A stretch of 64,000 bases of DNA from CBDDEH01 sp965226865 (GTDB lineage Bacteria; Chloroflexota; Dehalococcoidia; Lucifugimonadales; JAGWBF01). Position numbers and translations under genes: made by a program. The notes beneath the pieces are model-generated. The model was given only the letters and a program-made list of their open reading frames with translations. It was not told the DNA's origin and made no database searches. Numbering within the stretch: the stretch's first letter is position 1; each line of letters begins with the position of its first letter. The DNA lies in contig CBDDEH010000004.1 in the NCBI GenBank assembly GCA_965226865.1, forward strand, positions 1,302,001 to 1,366,000, read 5' to 3'. Positions 33,812-42,435 of this stretch are shown piece by piece.

Positions 33812-34399
33812 ATGGAACCATTTGTAAAACATGAGGGGATAGTCGTGCCGCTGGACCGGGCCGACGTGGACACCGACCAGATCATGCCCGCCGAGTTCCT
33901 GAAGCGCATCGAGAGAACGGGCTTCGGCCAGTTCTTATTCAACTCATGGCGCCGTCTTGAGGACGGAACCCCCAACCCGGACTTCATCCTGAATAACCCA
34001 AAGTACGAAGGCGCCAGCATCCTGGTGGCCAGGCGCAACTTCGGCTGCGGCTCATCCCGGGAGCACGCCCCGTGGGCTCTACATGACCACGGGTTCCGAG
34101 CCCTGATCGCCCCCAGCTTCGCCGACATCTTCGTAAACAACTGCTTTCAGAACGGGCTGCTGCCGGTGGTGCTCGACGAGGATTCGGTGGACTTCTTGAT
34201 GAAGAAGACGCTGGCCTCGCCGGGCTACAAGCTGATCGTAGACCTGGAAAGCCGCACCATTACCGATGGCGAAAGCTTTTCCCGCACCTTCGAGGTGGAC
34301 GATACCCGCCGCCACAAGCTGCTAAAGGGCCTGGACGACATCGCCAACACCCTCCAGTTCGAAGGCCAAATCGCGGCCTACGAGAACAGCCACAGCTAG
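33812..34399 (+). CDS. leuD: 3-isopropylmalate dehydratase, small subunit
   Basis: 195 residues. Swivel domain of the LeuCD complex. Motifs: VVPLDRADVDTDQIMPAEFL, then NFGCGSSREHAPWALHDHGF and FADIFVNNCFQNGLLPVVL. The ATG at 33812 has AGGGGGGAAAG upstream; the frame extends to 33788 but the family N-terminus starts at MEPFVKHEG. No leuB follows: the next gene is an IS transposase. Confidence 0.95.
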   Translation: MEPFVKHEGIVVPLDRADVDTDQIMPAEFLKRIERTGFGQFLFNSWRRLEDGTPNPDFILNNPKYEGASILVARRNFGCGSSREHAPWALHDHGFRALIAPSFADIFVNNCFQNGLLPVVLDEDSVDFLMKKTLASPGYKLIVDLESRTITDGESFSRTFEVDDTRRHKLLKGLDDIANTLQFEGQIAAYENSHS

Positions 34400-34525
34400 C
34401 AACGATAAACAAAAACCTCTCGAGTGCTCAAAGGAAGTCCTTCTGGGCACCCCCTCCAGAGCTGCTACTCCTTAGCCCGAATCCACCGAAGGACGGCCTT
34501 GGGGACAGGCCTTGAAGAAGCTAGA

Positions 34526-34591
34526 GGGTGCTCCTCTGAATCTGGGATAATGGTTTTGGAACAGAAACCCGCCCGGAAACAAGGAGCACCC
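34526..34591 (+). promoter_or_regulatory. IS1380 promoter and ribosome-site-masking inverted repeat
   Basis: An extended -10 (TGGGATAAT, 34543-34551) lies between two perfect 10-bp arms, GGGTGCTCCT (34526-34535) and AGGAGCACCC (34582-34591). The second arm contains the AAGGAG Shine-Dalgarno of the transposase. Read-through RNA from leuD would include both arms and mask it; RNA from the internal promoter would lack the first arm. Confidence 0.5.
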
Positions 34592-34596
34592 AATAG

Positions 34597-35922
34597 ATGC
34601 TGCCACAGAACAAACCCGACCGTATCCGCATCCTCTTTGACGACCATCGCCTGGTGGCCAATGCCGGCCTGCTCCTTCCGGCCACCCTAGCCCGGCACCT
34701 GGGCCTGCGGGAACTCGTCGACCATCACCTTGACCTCGGCGGAGCGCCGGGACGGGCGAACACCGGGGACAAGATGCTGACGCTGGTCGCTTCCGCGCTG
34801 GCAGGCGGCGACTGCATCGACGACGCCGATGCGCTGCGCGCTGGTGGGACGGTCGGTGTTCTAGGCTGCGTGGTCAAGGCGCCATCCACCCTGGGGACCT
34901 TCCTGCGCAGCTTCCGGTGGGGGCATGTCCGTCAACTCGACCGCGTGAGCCGCCAGTTGTTGGCCCGGGCCTGGGCCGCTGGGGCCGGACCCGGCGACTC
35001 GCCCCTGACCATCGACCTTGATTCGACCATCTGCGAGACCTATGGACTGGCCAAGGAGGGAGCGCGCCACCACGGCTATACCGGCGCCCGCGGCTATCAC
35101 CCGCTGCTGGCCATTGCCGCCGGCACCGGAGACGTGCTGATGTCCCGGCTGCGCGAGGGCCGGGCCAACACCGCCCGTGGCGCCGCCCACTTCCTGCGTG
35201 AGACGGTGGGGCGGGTGCGCTACGGCGGGGCCAGGGGACAACTCACGGTGCGGGCCGACAGCGGCTTCTACGCCCACACTGTCGTTGCCGCCTGCCGGGA
35301 AATGGATGTCCGCTTCTCCATCACCATCCGCCAGCGTGCCAGCCTGCGGGACCTGATCGAGGCGATACCAGAGGAGGACTGGACTCCCATTCCCCACTGG
35401 ATGGACGGCGCCGCCGATGTCGCCGAGACGACTTACACCCCGTTCCAGACCAAGCCGGACGCCCCGCCGGCGCGGCTCATTGTCCGGCGGGTGAAGCCGA
35501 CACCCGGTTCCCAGCTGGCCCTCTTCGCCAAATACAGCTATCACGGCTTCATCACCGACCGGGACGGGGAGTTGCTCGAACTGGAGGCCGATCATCGCCG
35601 CCACGCCGAGGTCGAGAACGCCATACGCGACCTCAAGTACGGCGTCGGGCTGAACCACATGCCGTCGGGGCGCTTCGCCGCCAACGGCGCCTGGCTGGCG
35701 GTCCAGGTGATGGCGCATAACCTGGCCCGCTGGACGGCGCGGATTGGTCTGGGCGAGCGGACCGTGATCACCAAGACCCTCAGGCGGCGGGTCTTCGCTC
35801 TGGTGGGACGGATCACCCGCTCGGCGCGCCGCCTCACTTTGCATCTCCCCCGGCGCTGGCCCTGGGAAACCCAGTTCAGTCGCGCCTTGGCCCGGCTGCA
35901 AGCCATTCCGTTCCCGGCCTGA
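34597..35922 (+). CDS. IS1380 family transposase
   Basis: 441 residues. DDE transposase of IS1380 type. The N-terminus has LLLPATLARHLGLRELVDHH; LTIDLDSTICETYG carries the first catalytic Asp and LTVRADSGFYAHTVV the second. The C-terminal region with HAEVENAIRDLKYGVGLNHM holds the Glu. The full-length frame is uninterrupted, so it may be active. A 389-residue antisense ORF is a high-GC shadow. Confidence 0.9.
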   Translation: MLPQNKPDRIRILFDDHRLVANAGLLLPATLARHLGLRELVDHHLDLGGAPGRANTGDKMLTLVASALAGGDCIDDADALRAGGTVGVLGCVVKAPSTLGTFLRSFRWGHVRQLDRVSRQLLARAWAAGAGPGDSPLTIDLDSTICETYGLAKEGARHHGYTGARGYHPLLAIAAGTGDVLMSRLREGRANTARGAAHFLRETVGRVRYGGARGQLTVRADSGFYAHTVVAACREMDVRFSITIRQRASLRDLIEAIPEEDWTPIPHWMDGAADVAETTYTPFQTKPDAPPARLIVRRVKPTPGSQLALFAKYSYHGFITDRDGELLELEADHRRHAEVENAIRDLKYGVGLNHMPSGRFAANGAWLAVQVMAHNLARWTARIGLGERTVITKTLRRRVFALVGRITRSARRLTLHLPRRWPWETQFSRALARLQAIPFPA

Positions 35923-36371
35923 CGGCCAGCCTGCAACTGACCCAACGTCCCCGCAATCTCGCGCCACCCCGGTCGCGAGAGTCCCCTGCTGCGTATCCTC
36001 TCGCCATCCCGCGCATCGCAACTCCCGCATAGGGCCTTAGGGGCCCTGTGCGGCGACTGAAGACCGTCCGCCGGCCTCCCATCTACCCCAAGACCCCAGG
36101 CCATCTCCCCTGTAGCTCCCTCACCCACCCCCTTCCGCTGTCCTCACGCCGTCCATCGGTGTCCTTCGGTGGATTCGGGCTTAGCTATTCAAGGCCATCC
36201 CTTTTAGCCGTATCCCGGTTACCGTAGCAGACTGCTGGAATGCGTGACAGGTGTAAATGTACCAATCCCGTTTAGTCCGTGTACTACCAAGGCATGGTAC
36301 ATCCCCACCCCCAAAAGTTAGTAGCCTCGCCGCTGTCCATTTGGTTCATTTGTAACTGGTGAAGGCAGCCG

Positions 36372-37772
36372 TTGGTAGATACAGTGGGAGAAGCAAAAGG
36401 CAAAAGGGATCAGTTAAGAAGTAGGTCTAGCATGAAAAGCCCAGGGTTTTGGCAGAAGACATATAAGAAGCGGGTTCTGGCCCTGGCAACTTACAGCGCG
36501 ATAGGATTGGCTATTGTCATTTCAGCCACAATTTCGCCAATAGGCGACAAACTAGGGCTAGCATTGGGGCTTGGGGCCCTCGTTGGGCTAGCCGCAGCAG
36601 GGTTCCTTTCACGTTCCCACTATATCGCCAGGGCTGCTTTATTTTCCACTGGGTGGGCTTTGATTTACGGACTTAAGGCAGTCGGCGCACCTCTGCTTGA
36701 AATTCCAGTGTACCTTGCAATGGGCGGCCTCTGTCTCGCCATCGCTTGTCGACAGGACCATATTCCTGGCCTTCGACCCAGCATTTTTCCGTCAGGAGTC
36801 GGCGCCCGCTGGCATGTCTGGAGGTCACATTTCAAGACAACCGCTCTCCTGACTATGGCCTTTGCAGCACTGTCAGTTAGTCTGTTTTGGCTGGTAGAAG
36901 GTGCGGGGATCGACAATATTTTGCCAATAGCGGTTACGATAGGCTTGGCCACCCTCGGCGCGAAATACGCCAGCAGACTTAGACAATCCACGGACCGGGT
37001 CGCGAAAAGGTTACAAGGAACGATCCCCTCAGCCCCAGCCTTTCTATACTCCACCTTCTGGGCTTTCTTTATCGCTACCATCCTATTCAGTCTAGGCATT
37101 CTGATCCATTCCGGCTCTCACCAAGGCGTCGTGAGAGCAATGAACTCCAACCGAGACGATACATCGCATTGGGAGGATACCGATTTCACGGGGCTAGAGC
37201 ACTCCTCTTTGGATAGTGTTAACTACCGTACTCACGCCGACGGCCTCCACTCGCCGATCCTACCGCACTCATTTGAATCGTTCACGACCAACCCCGGGAA
37301 GGAAAACTGCCTACTATATGACACGGGAGTAAGGTATTGCGATCCTGTCAACTTGGTCTTCCTGGGCCAGACTCTTGAGGATGTGAAGCTGAGCCTTCTG
37401 GCCGCAGGGTGGATCAACAGTACCAGAAGAGGCTCTGACCAGTTTCTAAGATCGCAGACCCAGGGTTTTCGCCAGCAGGACCTTCAACTACTTTTTTACG
37501 AAAGCCTAAGGTCCCGTTACCATGTGCGCCTCTGGGACGTACCTGGCCAGATGATGGTGGTGGGTGCCGTACACCATGAAGAAGGCGTTTATCACCACAA
37601 AATTGACATGGATTGGGACGAAGCTCAACGGTTTGTAGAGAAGCAATTCTGCGGCGACGAGTGTGGCACGAGCGAGCTGTTGTCGAATCTCTCTTTCGTG
37701 CAAGGGGATACCGAATCCTGGAGGGGGCTGGCCAACGACGGACGGGCTGCATTAATTTCAGCGCCGGAGTAG
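36372..37772 (+). CDS. Membrane protein with LssY C-terminal-like domain
   Basis: 466 residues. The N-terminal half has several hydrophobic helices (about residues 36-58, 62-78, 87-105, 155-200 and 225-245). The C-terminal half resembles the LssY C-terminal domain: DPVNLVFLGQTLEDVKLSLL, AAGWINS, then RYHVRLWDVPGQMMVVGAVH and HHKIDMDWDEAQRFVE. Such domains occur fused or next to PAP2 phosphatases, as here. The start may be TTG at 36372 or ATG at 36432. The exact function is unknown. Confidence 0.65.
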   Translation: MVDTVGEAKGKRDQLRSRSSMKSPGFWQKTYKKRVLALATYSAIGLAIVISATISPIGDKLGLALGLGALVGLAAAGFLSRSHYIARAALFSTGWALIYGLKAVGAPLLEIPVYLAMGGLCLAIACRQDHIPGLRPSIFPSGVGARWHVWRSHFKTTALLTMAFAALSVSLFWLVEGAGIDNILPIAVTIGLATLGAKYASRLRQSTDRVAKRLQGTIPSAPAFLYSTFWAFFIATILFSLGILIHSGSHQGVVRAMNSNRDDTSHWEDTDFTGLEHSSLDSVNYRTHADGLHSPILPHSFESFTTNPGKENCLLYDTGVRYCDPVNLVFLGQTLEDVKLSLLAAGWINSTRRGSDQFLRSQTQGFRQQDLQLLFYESLRSRYHVRLWDVPGQMMVVGAVHHEEGVYHHKIDMDWDEAQRFVEKQFCGDECGTSELLSNLSFVQGDTESWRGLANDGRAALISAPE

Positions 37773-37790
37773 TGCGTCAAGGCGGATTTG

Positions 37791-38588
37791 ATGAAGTTTA
37801 GATCATACGGATTCCTGCACATCATGAATTCGTCTTTTAGCCGAATCGACCCCAGACACCTGGTTGAATTGATGATCGTTGTGGGCGCCTACTTCGTCTA
37901 CCAGATTATTGGCAAATTTGGGATACCAAATGTCGAAGCTGTCGCCTACGAAAATGCCTTCAGGGTCATATCCTTTGAAACGGCTATGGGATTGTTCTGG
38001 GAACAGAGGTGGCAAGTTTGGGCCTTAGAGAACTTCAAGGTGGTGATCATTTTCTTAAATTGGGTCTACACGCTGGGCTATTGGCCCATCATCTTCACCA
38101 CGGCAACTATCCTGTACATCAAAGACCGACCCAGATACGTTTATTATCGGAACATTATTCTTTGCAGCTTCGCTCTAGCCCTGATAGTCTTCTCCACGCT
38201 TCCACTGGCGCCACCCAGGTTCCTTCCAGAGTATGGCTTCGTTAACACCATCGAGCTATTCGGTCCATCTATTTACGGTAGCCGTGACATGGCTCCCTAC
38301 TACAACATGTTCGCTGCAATGCCGAGTCTGCATCTCGGCTGGACGTTGTTACTGGGCGTGTTGTTTGTTCGAACAAAGTACATCTGGCTGAAGGCCTTCG
38401 GTGTCATTTATCCTACCCTTACCTTCTTTGCCATCACCATGACCGGGAACCACTACATCATAGATGCGGTGGGTGGTGCTGCGGTCCTCCTTGCAGCATA
38501 TCCCCTGTATGAGAGGTTCCTTCACCTGAAACTCCGCTTCCCCCAAACGCTGGCCGTTGCTAAATCCATGTGGCCGGGCCGCCGTTAG
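37791..38588 (+). CDS. PAP2-family (Aur1-like) membrane phosphatase/transferase
   Basis: 265 residues with about six membrane helices. The PAP2 signatures are AAMPSLHLGWTLLL and TMTGNHYIIDAVGG, carrying the catalytic Ser-x-His and the His...Asp. The layout fits the inositolphosphotransferase/Aur1-like branch. It probably removes or exchanges a lipid phosphate at the membrane. It follows the LssY-like gene by 18 bp. ATG at 37791 chosen; another in-frame ATG lies at 37824. Confidence 0.8.
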   Translation: MKFRSYGFLHIMNSSFSRIDPRHLVELMIVVGAYFVYQIIGKFGIPNVEAVAYENAFRVISFETAMGLFWEQRWQVWALENFKVVIIFLNWVYTLGYWPIIFTTATILYIKDRPRYVYYRNIILCSFALALIVFSTLPLAPPRFLPEYGFVNTIELFGPSIYGSRDMAPYYNMFAAMPSLHLGWTLLLGVLFVRTKYIWLKAFGVIYPTLTFFAITMTGNHYIIDAVGGAAVLLAAYPLYERFLHLKLRFPQTLAVAKSMWPGRR

Positions 38589-39166
38589 TTCCTGTGACTT
38601 GGACTGTGGGGTAACTAGTATGTGCGTCATGGCGGAGGTGGGATGCGGGCGGCATCCTTGGACTAAGGAGCACGTCGGCGGGCAAGCTCTAGCTTTAGAC
38701 TCTCCTCGCCCTTGGCCATTGCCCAGCGATGATTGGCTGCGAAGATGGGCTTGAGAAAAAAGATAAATAGCGCAACAGGGGCTTATTGGCCCGAACCTTC
38801 CAGTCATATGTGAGATTGACCATAGGCCCTACCTGCTCCAACGTCCAGATGCCCCGACCGTTAAAATCTCCCCAGGCTTCAAGCGTGGAGCCATAGGGAG
38901 CTCGGGACTCGGTAACTCGAAACTGCCAGCGCAATTTATACGGTAGAAAGCCCTTGGTATACAGACCGACCACTTTACCCACCCCACGCTCGTCGCCAGG
39001 CTCAAGAATGAACACTTCGAGGTAGACCGACGGCCACCAGCGGGTCAGGGAAGCCACATCTTCGAGGATATCGGAAACCTCTTGGATTGAGGTGGACCCC
39101 AAAATTCGGACAGGTGGCTAAGAGAGAGTCCCGCTCCTAAAATAGGACGGAAACAAGGAGCAGGAC

Positions 39167-39451
39167 ATGAAGCAAACACGTAAGAAGCACAGCCCAGTCT
39201 TCAAGGCCAAAGTGGCTTTGGCCGCGCTCCAAGGGGAGCACACCATTGCAGAGCTGGCCAGCCGGTTTGAAGTCCACCCGAGCCAGATCCATGCCTGGAA
39301 GAAGGCCTTGACTCAGGGGGCGCCGCACCTCTTTGAAAATGGTGCTGGACGTCAGGAGAAGGACCAAGAGGTCCTCACTGCCCAGCTCTACCAACAGATT
39401 GGGCAGCTCAAGGTGGAACGGGATTTTTTGTCACGGAGCTTCGGGTTGTGA
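39167..39451 (+). CDS. IS3-family transposase OrfA (HTH)
   Basis: 94 residues. Helix-turn-helix protein binding the IS ends: FKAKVALAALQGEHTIAELA then RFEVHPSQIHAWKKAL, followed by a leucine-zipper-like helix (LTAQLYQQIGQLKVERDFL). Near its end the heptamer T-TTT-TTG (39424-39430) lies in the right phase for -1 slippage into orfB. Confidence 0.9.
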   Translation: MKQTRKKHSPVFKAKVALAALQGEHTIAELASRFEVHPSQIHAWKKALTQGAPHLFENGAGRQEKDQEVLTAQLYQQIGQLKVERDFLSRSFGL

Positions 39452-40383
39452 GCCGGTCCCAACGCCGGGCCATGATTGACCGAGAAGAACCGAAGCTGTC
39501 TCTGGTGCGCCAGTGCGCCTTGCTGGGTATCAGCCGCTCCGCGTTGTACTACCTGCCAACCGAGGCCGGCGCCGAGGACTTGGAGTTGATGGCCCTCATA
39601 GACCAACAGTACCTGAAGACACCTTTCTACGGCTCCAGAAGGATGACTGCCTGGCTCAGAAATCACGGACACCAGGTCAACCGCAAGCGGGTCCGCCGGC
39701 TGATGCAGCTGATAGGCCTGGAGGCCATCTACCGGCGTCCCAACACCAGCAAGCCAAACCCAGGGCATAAGGTCTATCCGTACTTGCTCAGGGGGCTGGA
39801 GATCAACCGGGTCAACCAGGTGTGGGCCACCGACATCACCTACATACCCATGGCTCGGGGTTTCCTCTACTTGGTGGCCATCATGGACTGGCACAGCCGC
39901 TACGTGCTGGCCTGGCGGCTGTCCAACACCCTGGAGGTAGACTTCTGTGTTGCGGCTCTGGAAGAGGCCTTGAGCAAGGGTCGGCCACAGATCTTCAACA
40001 CCGACCAGGGCAGCCAGTTCACCAGCGAGGCCTTCACCAGCATGCTGCTGGCGCAAGGCGTTCAAGTGAGCATGGACGGCAGGGGCCGGTGCATGGACAA
40101 CGTCTTCGTGGAACGGCTGTGGCGCAGCATCAAGTACGAGGAGGTGTACCTGAAGGCATACCAAAATGGGACTGAGGCCAGAAAGGGGATTGGGGCTTAT
40201 CTGGCCTTCTACAACCAAGAGCGGCCCCATCAAGCCCTGGGCTATCGGTCACCGGGTCAGGTGTTCCATGCAGTGAGCCCACAAAGGTGTTTACTGGAAC
40301 TTCCACGAGCCTTACCATCGGATGAAGGTTTACGAGACACCCCAGCGGTAGACTCTCTTATTTTAGCCTCACCGCTGTCCTGA
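39448..40383 (+). CDS. IS3-family transposase OrfB (integrase core)
   Basis: 311 residues. DDE integrase: WATDITYIPMARGFLYLVAI has the first Asp, IFNTDQGSQFTSEAFTSML the second, and VERLWRSIKYEEVYL the Glu. The GTG overlaps the orfA stop (GTGA). As in other IS3 elements, the active transposase is probably an OrfAB fusion made by -1 frameshifting. Confidence 0.93.
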   Translation: MSRSQRRAMIDREEPKLSLVRQCALLGISRSALYYLPTEAGAEDLELMALIDQQYLKTPFYGSRRMTAWLRNHGHQVNRKRVRRLMQLIGLEAIYRRPNTSKPNPGHKVYPYLLRGLEINRVNQVWATDITYIPMARGFLYLVAIMDWHSRYVLAWRLSNTLEVDFCVAALEEALSKGRPQIFNTDQGSQFTSEAFTSMLLAQGVQVSMDGRGRCMDNVFVERLWRSIKYEEVYLKAYQNGTEARKGIGAYLAFYNQERPHQALGYRSPGQVFHAVSPQRCLLELPRALPSDEGLRDTPAVDSLILASPLS

Positions 40384-40486
40384 TGATAGGGTCCACTTGA
40401 GTCTTCGCCTTCCACCTGCCAATCTGTGATGAAATGGTACTCATGTTTCGCCATAGGAACTTCCCCTCTTGAGGACAAACCGCGCC

Positions 40487-41410
40487 CTACTCCTCCAGGA
40501 CGATGTCGCCGCTTTTGCCCCCGCGCTTGCTCACGAGCCTGACGTCCTGGATGCGCATCCCCCGGTCCACGGCCTTGCACATATCGTAGATAGTGAGGGC
40601 GGCCACAGATACCGCCGTCAACGCCTCCATCTCCACGCCGGTCTTGGCCGTGGCGGTGGCGGTGGCGCTGATTCGCACCCCACCTGCTTCTTCATCGGGC
40701 TCCAGCTCGACGGTCACGTGGTTCAGCGGGATGGGGTGGCAAAGTGGAATTAGCTGGGGAGTCCACTTGGCCGCTGTGATGCCGGCCAGCCTGGCAGTGG
40801 ACAGCACGTCGCCCTTCTCTACAGAGCCCTCTTTGATGAGGCGCAACGTTTCGGGCTTCATGGATACGAATCCCCGAGCGACCGCCTCTCGCTCCGTGTC
40901 CAGCTTGGACCCCACATCCACCATCCGGGCCGTGCCCTCTTCGTCCAGGTGAGTTAGGGAGTCCAGTTGGGGAGTCTCGTCGACCTCGACGATAATGGGC
41001 TGGTCCTGGACGAGGCCGGCCTCCCAGCTAGCCCAGGCATCCGCTTCCTCGTTGCCAGGGTCTCCGTCGTGGCCCCTGACCCACTGGAATTTCACCTTCC
41101 TGGAGGCCACGGCCCGGTCCAGGCGGTCCCAAAGATCGTTGTTGACCCGCCTCTTCCAGTTCTTGGTCATGGTATTGACCACGTACTCGCTGTCGCTGCG
41201 GACCGTTGCCTCCGAGCCCTTCGGAGTTGCCTCCAGACCCTTGATGGCCGCCAGCACCTCCATGCGCTGGTTGGTCGTGCGCTCCTCACGCCCGGAGATG
41301 ACGTGCTTGTCCTCGCCGTCGAAGAAGATAACGGCCGCCCAGCCCCCAGGACCCGGGTTCCCCTTACAGGCTCCATCGGTGTAGATGTCGATCTTCTGCT
41401 TTTTAGCCAC
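40487..41410 (-). CDS. RNase HI - MoaC fusion protein
   Basis: 307 residues with two complete enzyme domains. Residues 1-133 are RNase HI: YTDGACKGNPGPGGWAAVIF (Asp12), QRMEVLAAI (Glu51), RSDSEYVVN (Asp73), and GHDGDPGNEEADAWA with the His and last Asp. Residues about 150-307 are cyclic pyranopterin monophosphate synthase MoaC: WTPQLIPLCHPIPLNHV, GVEMEALTAVSVAALTIYDM and KAVDRGMRIQDVRLVSKRGG. A short linker (QDQPIIVEVDETPQLD) joins them. MoaC works after MoaA, which lies just upstream (2-bp gap). The RNase H part would remove RNA-DNA hybrids. No frameshift is needed to read through. Confidence 0.9.
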   Translation of the reverse strand: MAKKQKIDIYTDGACKGNPGPGGWAAVIFFDGEDKHVISGREERTTNQRMEVLAAIKGLEATPKGSEATVRSDSEYVVNTMTKNWKRRVNNDLWDRLDRAVASRKVKFQWVRGHDGDPGNEEADAWASWEAGLVQDQPIIVEVDETPQLDSLTHLDEEGTARMVDVGSKLDTEREAVARGFVSMKPETLRLIKEGSVEKGDVLSTARLAGITAAKWTPQLIPLCHPIPLNHVTVELEPDEEAGGVRISATATATAKTGVEMEALTAVSVAALTIYDMCKAVDRGMRIQDVRLVSKRGGKSGDIVLEE

Positions 41411-41412
41411 CT

Positions 41413-42435
41413 TCAGCCGCCGATCTGGTACATTTCAACCTTCTTCGGGCGCTCCTCCACTTCGGTGAAGGATGTTCTTATCTCGGAGTACCGGTCTTCA
41501 CGCCGGCTCCACACGCCGGTGATCAGGTCCCTAAGGTCGGCGTCGCTTGCGCCGGTCCTGAGGGCGCCCTTCAGGTCGGTGCCCTCGCTGGCGAAGAGGC
41601 AGGTATAGAGTTTACCGTCTGTGGATAGCCGGGCCCTGGTACAGTCTCCGCAGAAGGGCTTGGTAACGGACGCTATGATCCCAATTTCCCCGCTGCCGTC
41701 CGCGTACCGGTAACGAAGAGCCACCTCCCCCTTGTAGTTGGAATCCAGTGGCTCTAGGGGAAACTCGGAGTTTATGGTCTCCAATATCTCGCTGGCAGGG
41801 ACTACCTGGTCCAGCTTCCAGCCGTTCAGGTTCCCCACGTCCATGTACTCGATAAAGCGCACAATGTGGCCGGTGCCTTTGAAACGCCGTGCCAGATCGA
41901 GGACCGTGTGGTCGTTGACTCCCCTCTTCACAACGGCGTTTATCTTGATGGGCCCCAAGCCCACGTCTTCCGCCTTCTCGATGCCACCAAGTACCCGTTC
42001 GGCGCTGTAGCCACGACCGTTCATCTGCTTGAATACTTTATCGTCCAGCGAGTCGAGGCTAACTGTAATCCTTTGGAGTCCGGCATCTTTGAAGGCATTG
42101 GCTTTCTGGGCCAGCAGATAGCCATTGGTGGTGAGAGTGAGGTCTTCGATCCCTTGGATCCTCGTTAGTAGAGCGACCAGTTCTTCCAGACCCCTTCTTA
42201 CCAGGGGCTCGCCGCCAGTCAGCCTGAGTTTCTTAACGCCCAACCCCACGAAAATCCTGGTAAGTCTGTCGATCTCCTCGAAGGTGAGTAGCTCGGCTTT
42301 GGGAAGGAACTCGTACCGTTCGCCATATATCTCGGCGGGCATGCAGTAGGGGCACCGGAAATTGCATTTGTCGGTAACAGATATCCTGAGATCCCTGACG
42401 GGCCTGCCGAGCTTGTCCTTTATCGTATCCGTCAT
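41413..42435 (-). CDS. moaA: GTP 3',8-cyclase
   Basis: 340 residues. Radical SAM enzyme of molybdopterin synthesis. The cluster motif is CNFRCPYC within ISVTDKCNFRCPYCMP, followed by RLTGGEPLVRRGLEELVALL. The C-terminal second cluster includes CGDCTRARLSTDGKLYTCLF. The stop of rdgB overlaps the start by 4 bp. With the adjacent MoaC domain it makes cyclic pyranopterin monophosphate. Confidence 0.95.
   Translation of the reverse strand: MTDTIKDKLGRPVRDLRISVTDKCNFRCPYCMPAEIYGERYEFLPKAELLTFEEIDRLTRIFVGLGVKKLRLTGGEPLVRRGLEELVALLTRIQGIEDLTLTTNGYLLAQKANAFKDAGLQRITVSLDSLDDKVFKQMNGRGYSAERVLGGIEKAEDVGLGPIKINAVVKRGVNDHTVLDLARRFKGTGHIVRFIEYMDVGNLNGWKLDQVVPASEILETINSEFPLEPLDSNYKGEVALRYRYADGSGEIGIIASVTKPFCGDCTRARLSTDGKLYTCLFASEGTDLKGALRTGASDADLRDLITGVWSRREDRYSEIRTSFTEVEERPKKVEMYQIGG

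Larger units (their letters stand above)
34476..36179 (+). mobile_element. IS1380-type insertion sequence, intact
   Basis: Terminal inverted repeats CCCGAATCCACCGAAGGAC (34476-34494) and their complement (36161-36179) match over 19 bp. The element is flanked by a direct 5-bp duplication, CTTAG, at 34471-34475 and 36180-36184. It is 1704 bp long with one full-length transposase, higher in GC than its flanks. The perfect duplication and intact gene suggest a recent insertion, about 75 bp after leuD. Confidence 0.9.
39092..40396 (+). mobile_element. IS3-family insertion sequence, intact
   Basis: The ends start GTGGACCC on both sides as inverted repeats (39092 and 40396), with less perfect extension to about 25 bp. 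The element is flanked by the direct repeat TTGAG at 39087-39091 and 40397-40401. It carries orfA and orfB in the overlapping arrangement of the family. It is 1305 bp and inserted in an SRPBCC gene. Confidence 0.9.
38695..40454 (-). pseudogene. SRPBCC-family gene split by an IS3 element
   Basis: The N-terminal piece starts at ATG 40454 (MAKHEYHFITDWQVEGED). The rest runs from 39091 down to 38695 (SIQEVSDILEDVASLTRWWP and onward). Removing the IS (39092-40396) and one TTGAG copy joins them as GEDSIQEV in frame, giving exactly 150 codons. The family (polyketide cyclase/START-like) binds hydrophobic ligands in a helix-grip fold. It follows the RNase HI-MoaC gene by 33 bp. The present form is disrupted. 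Confidence 0.85.

Noticed and set aside
34861..36030. Long antisense ORF over the IS1380 transposase
   Set aside because: High-GC shadow of the real transposase; its sequence resembles no protein family.
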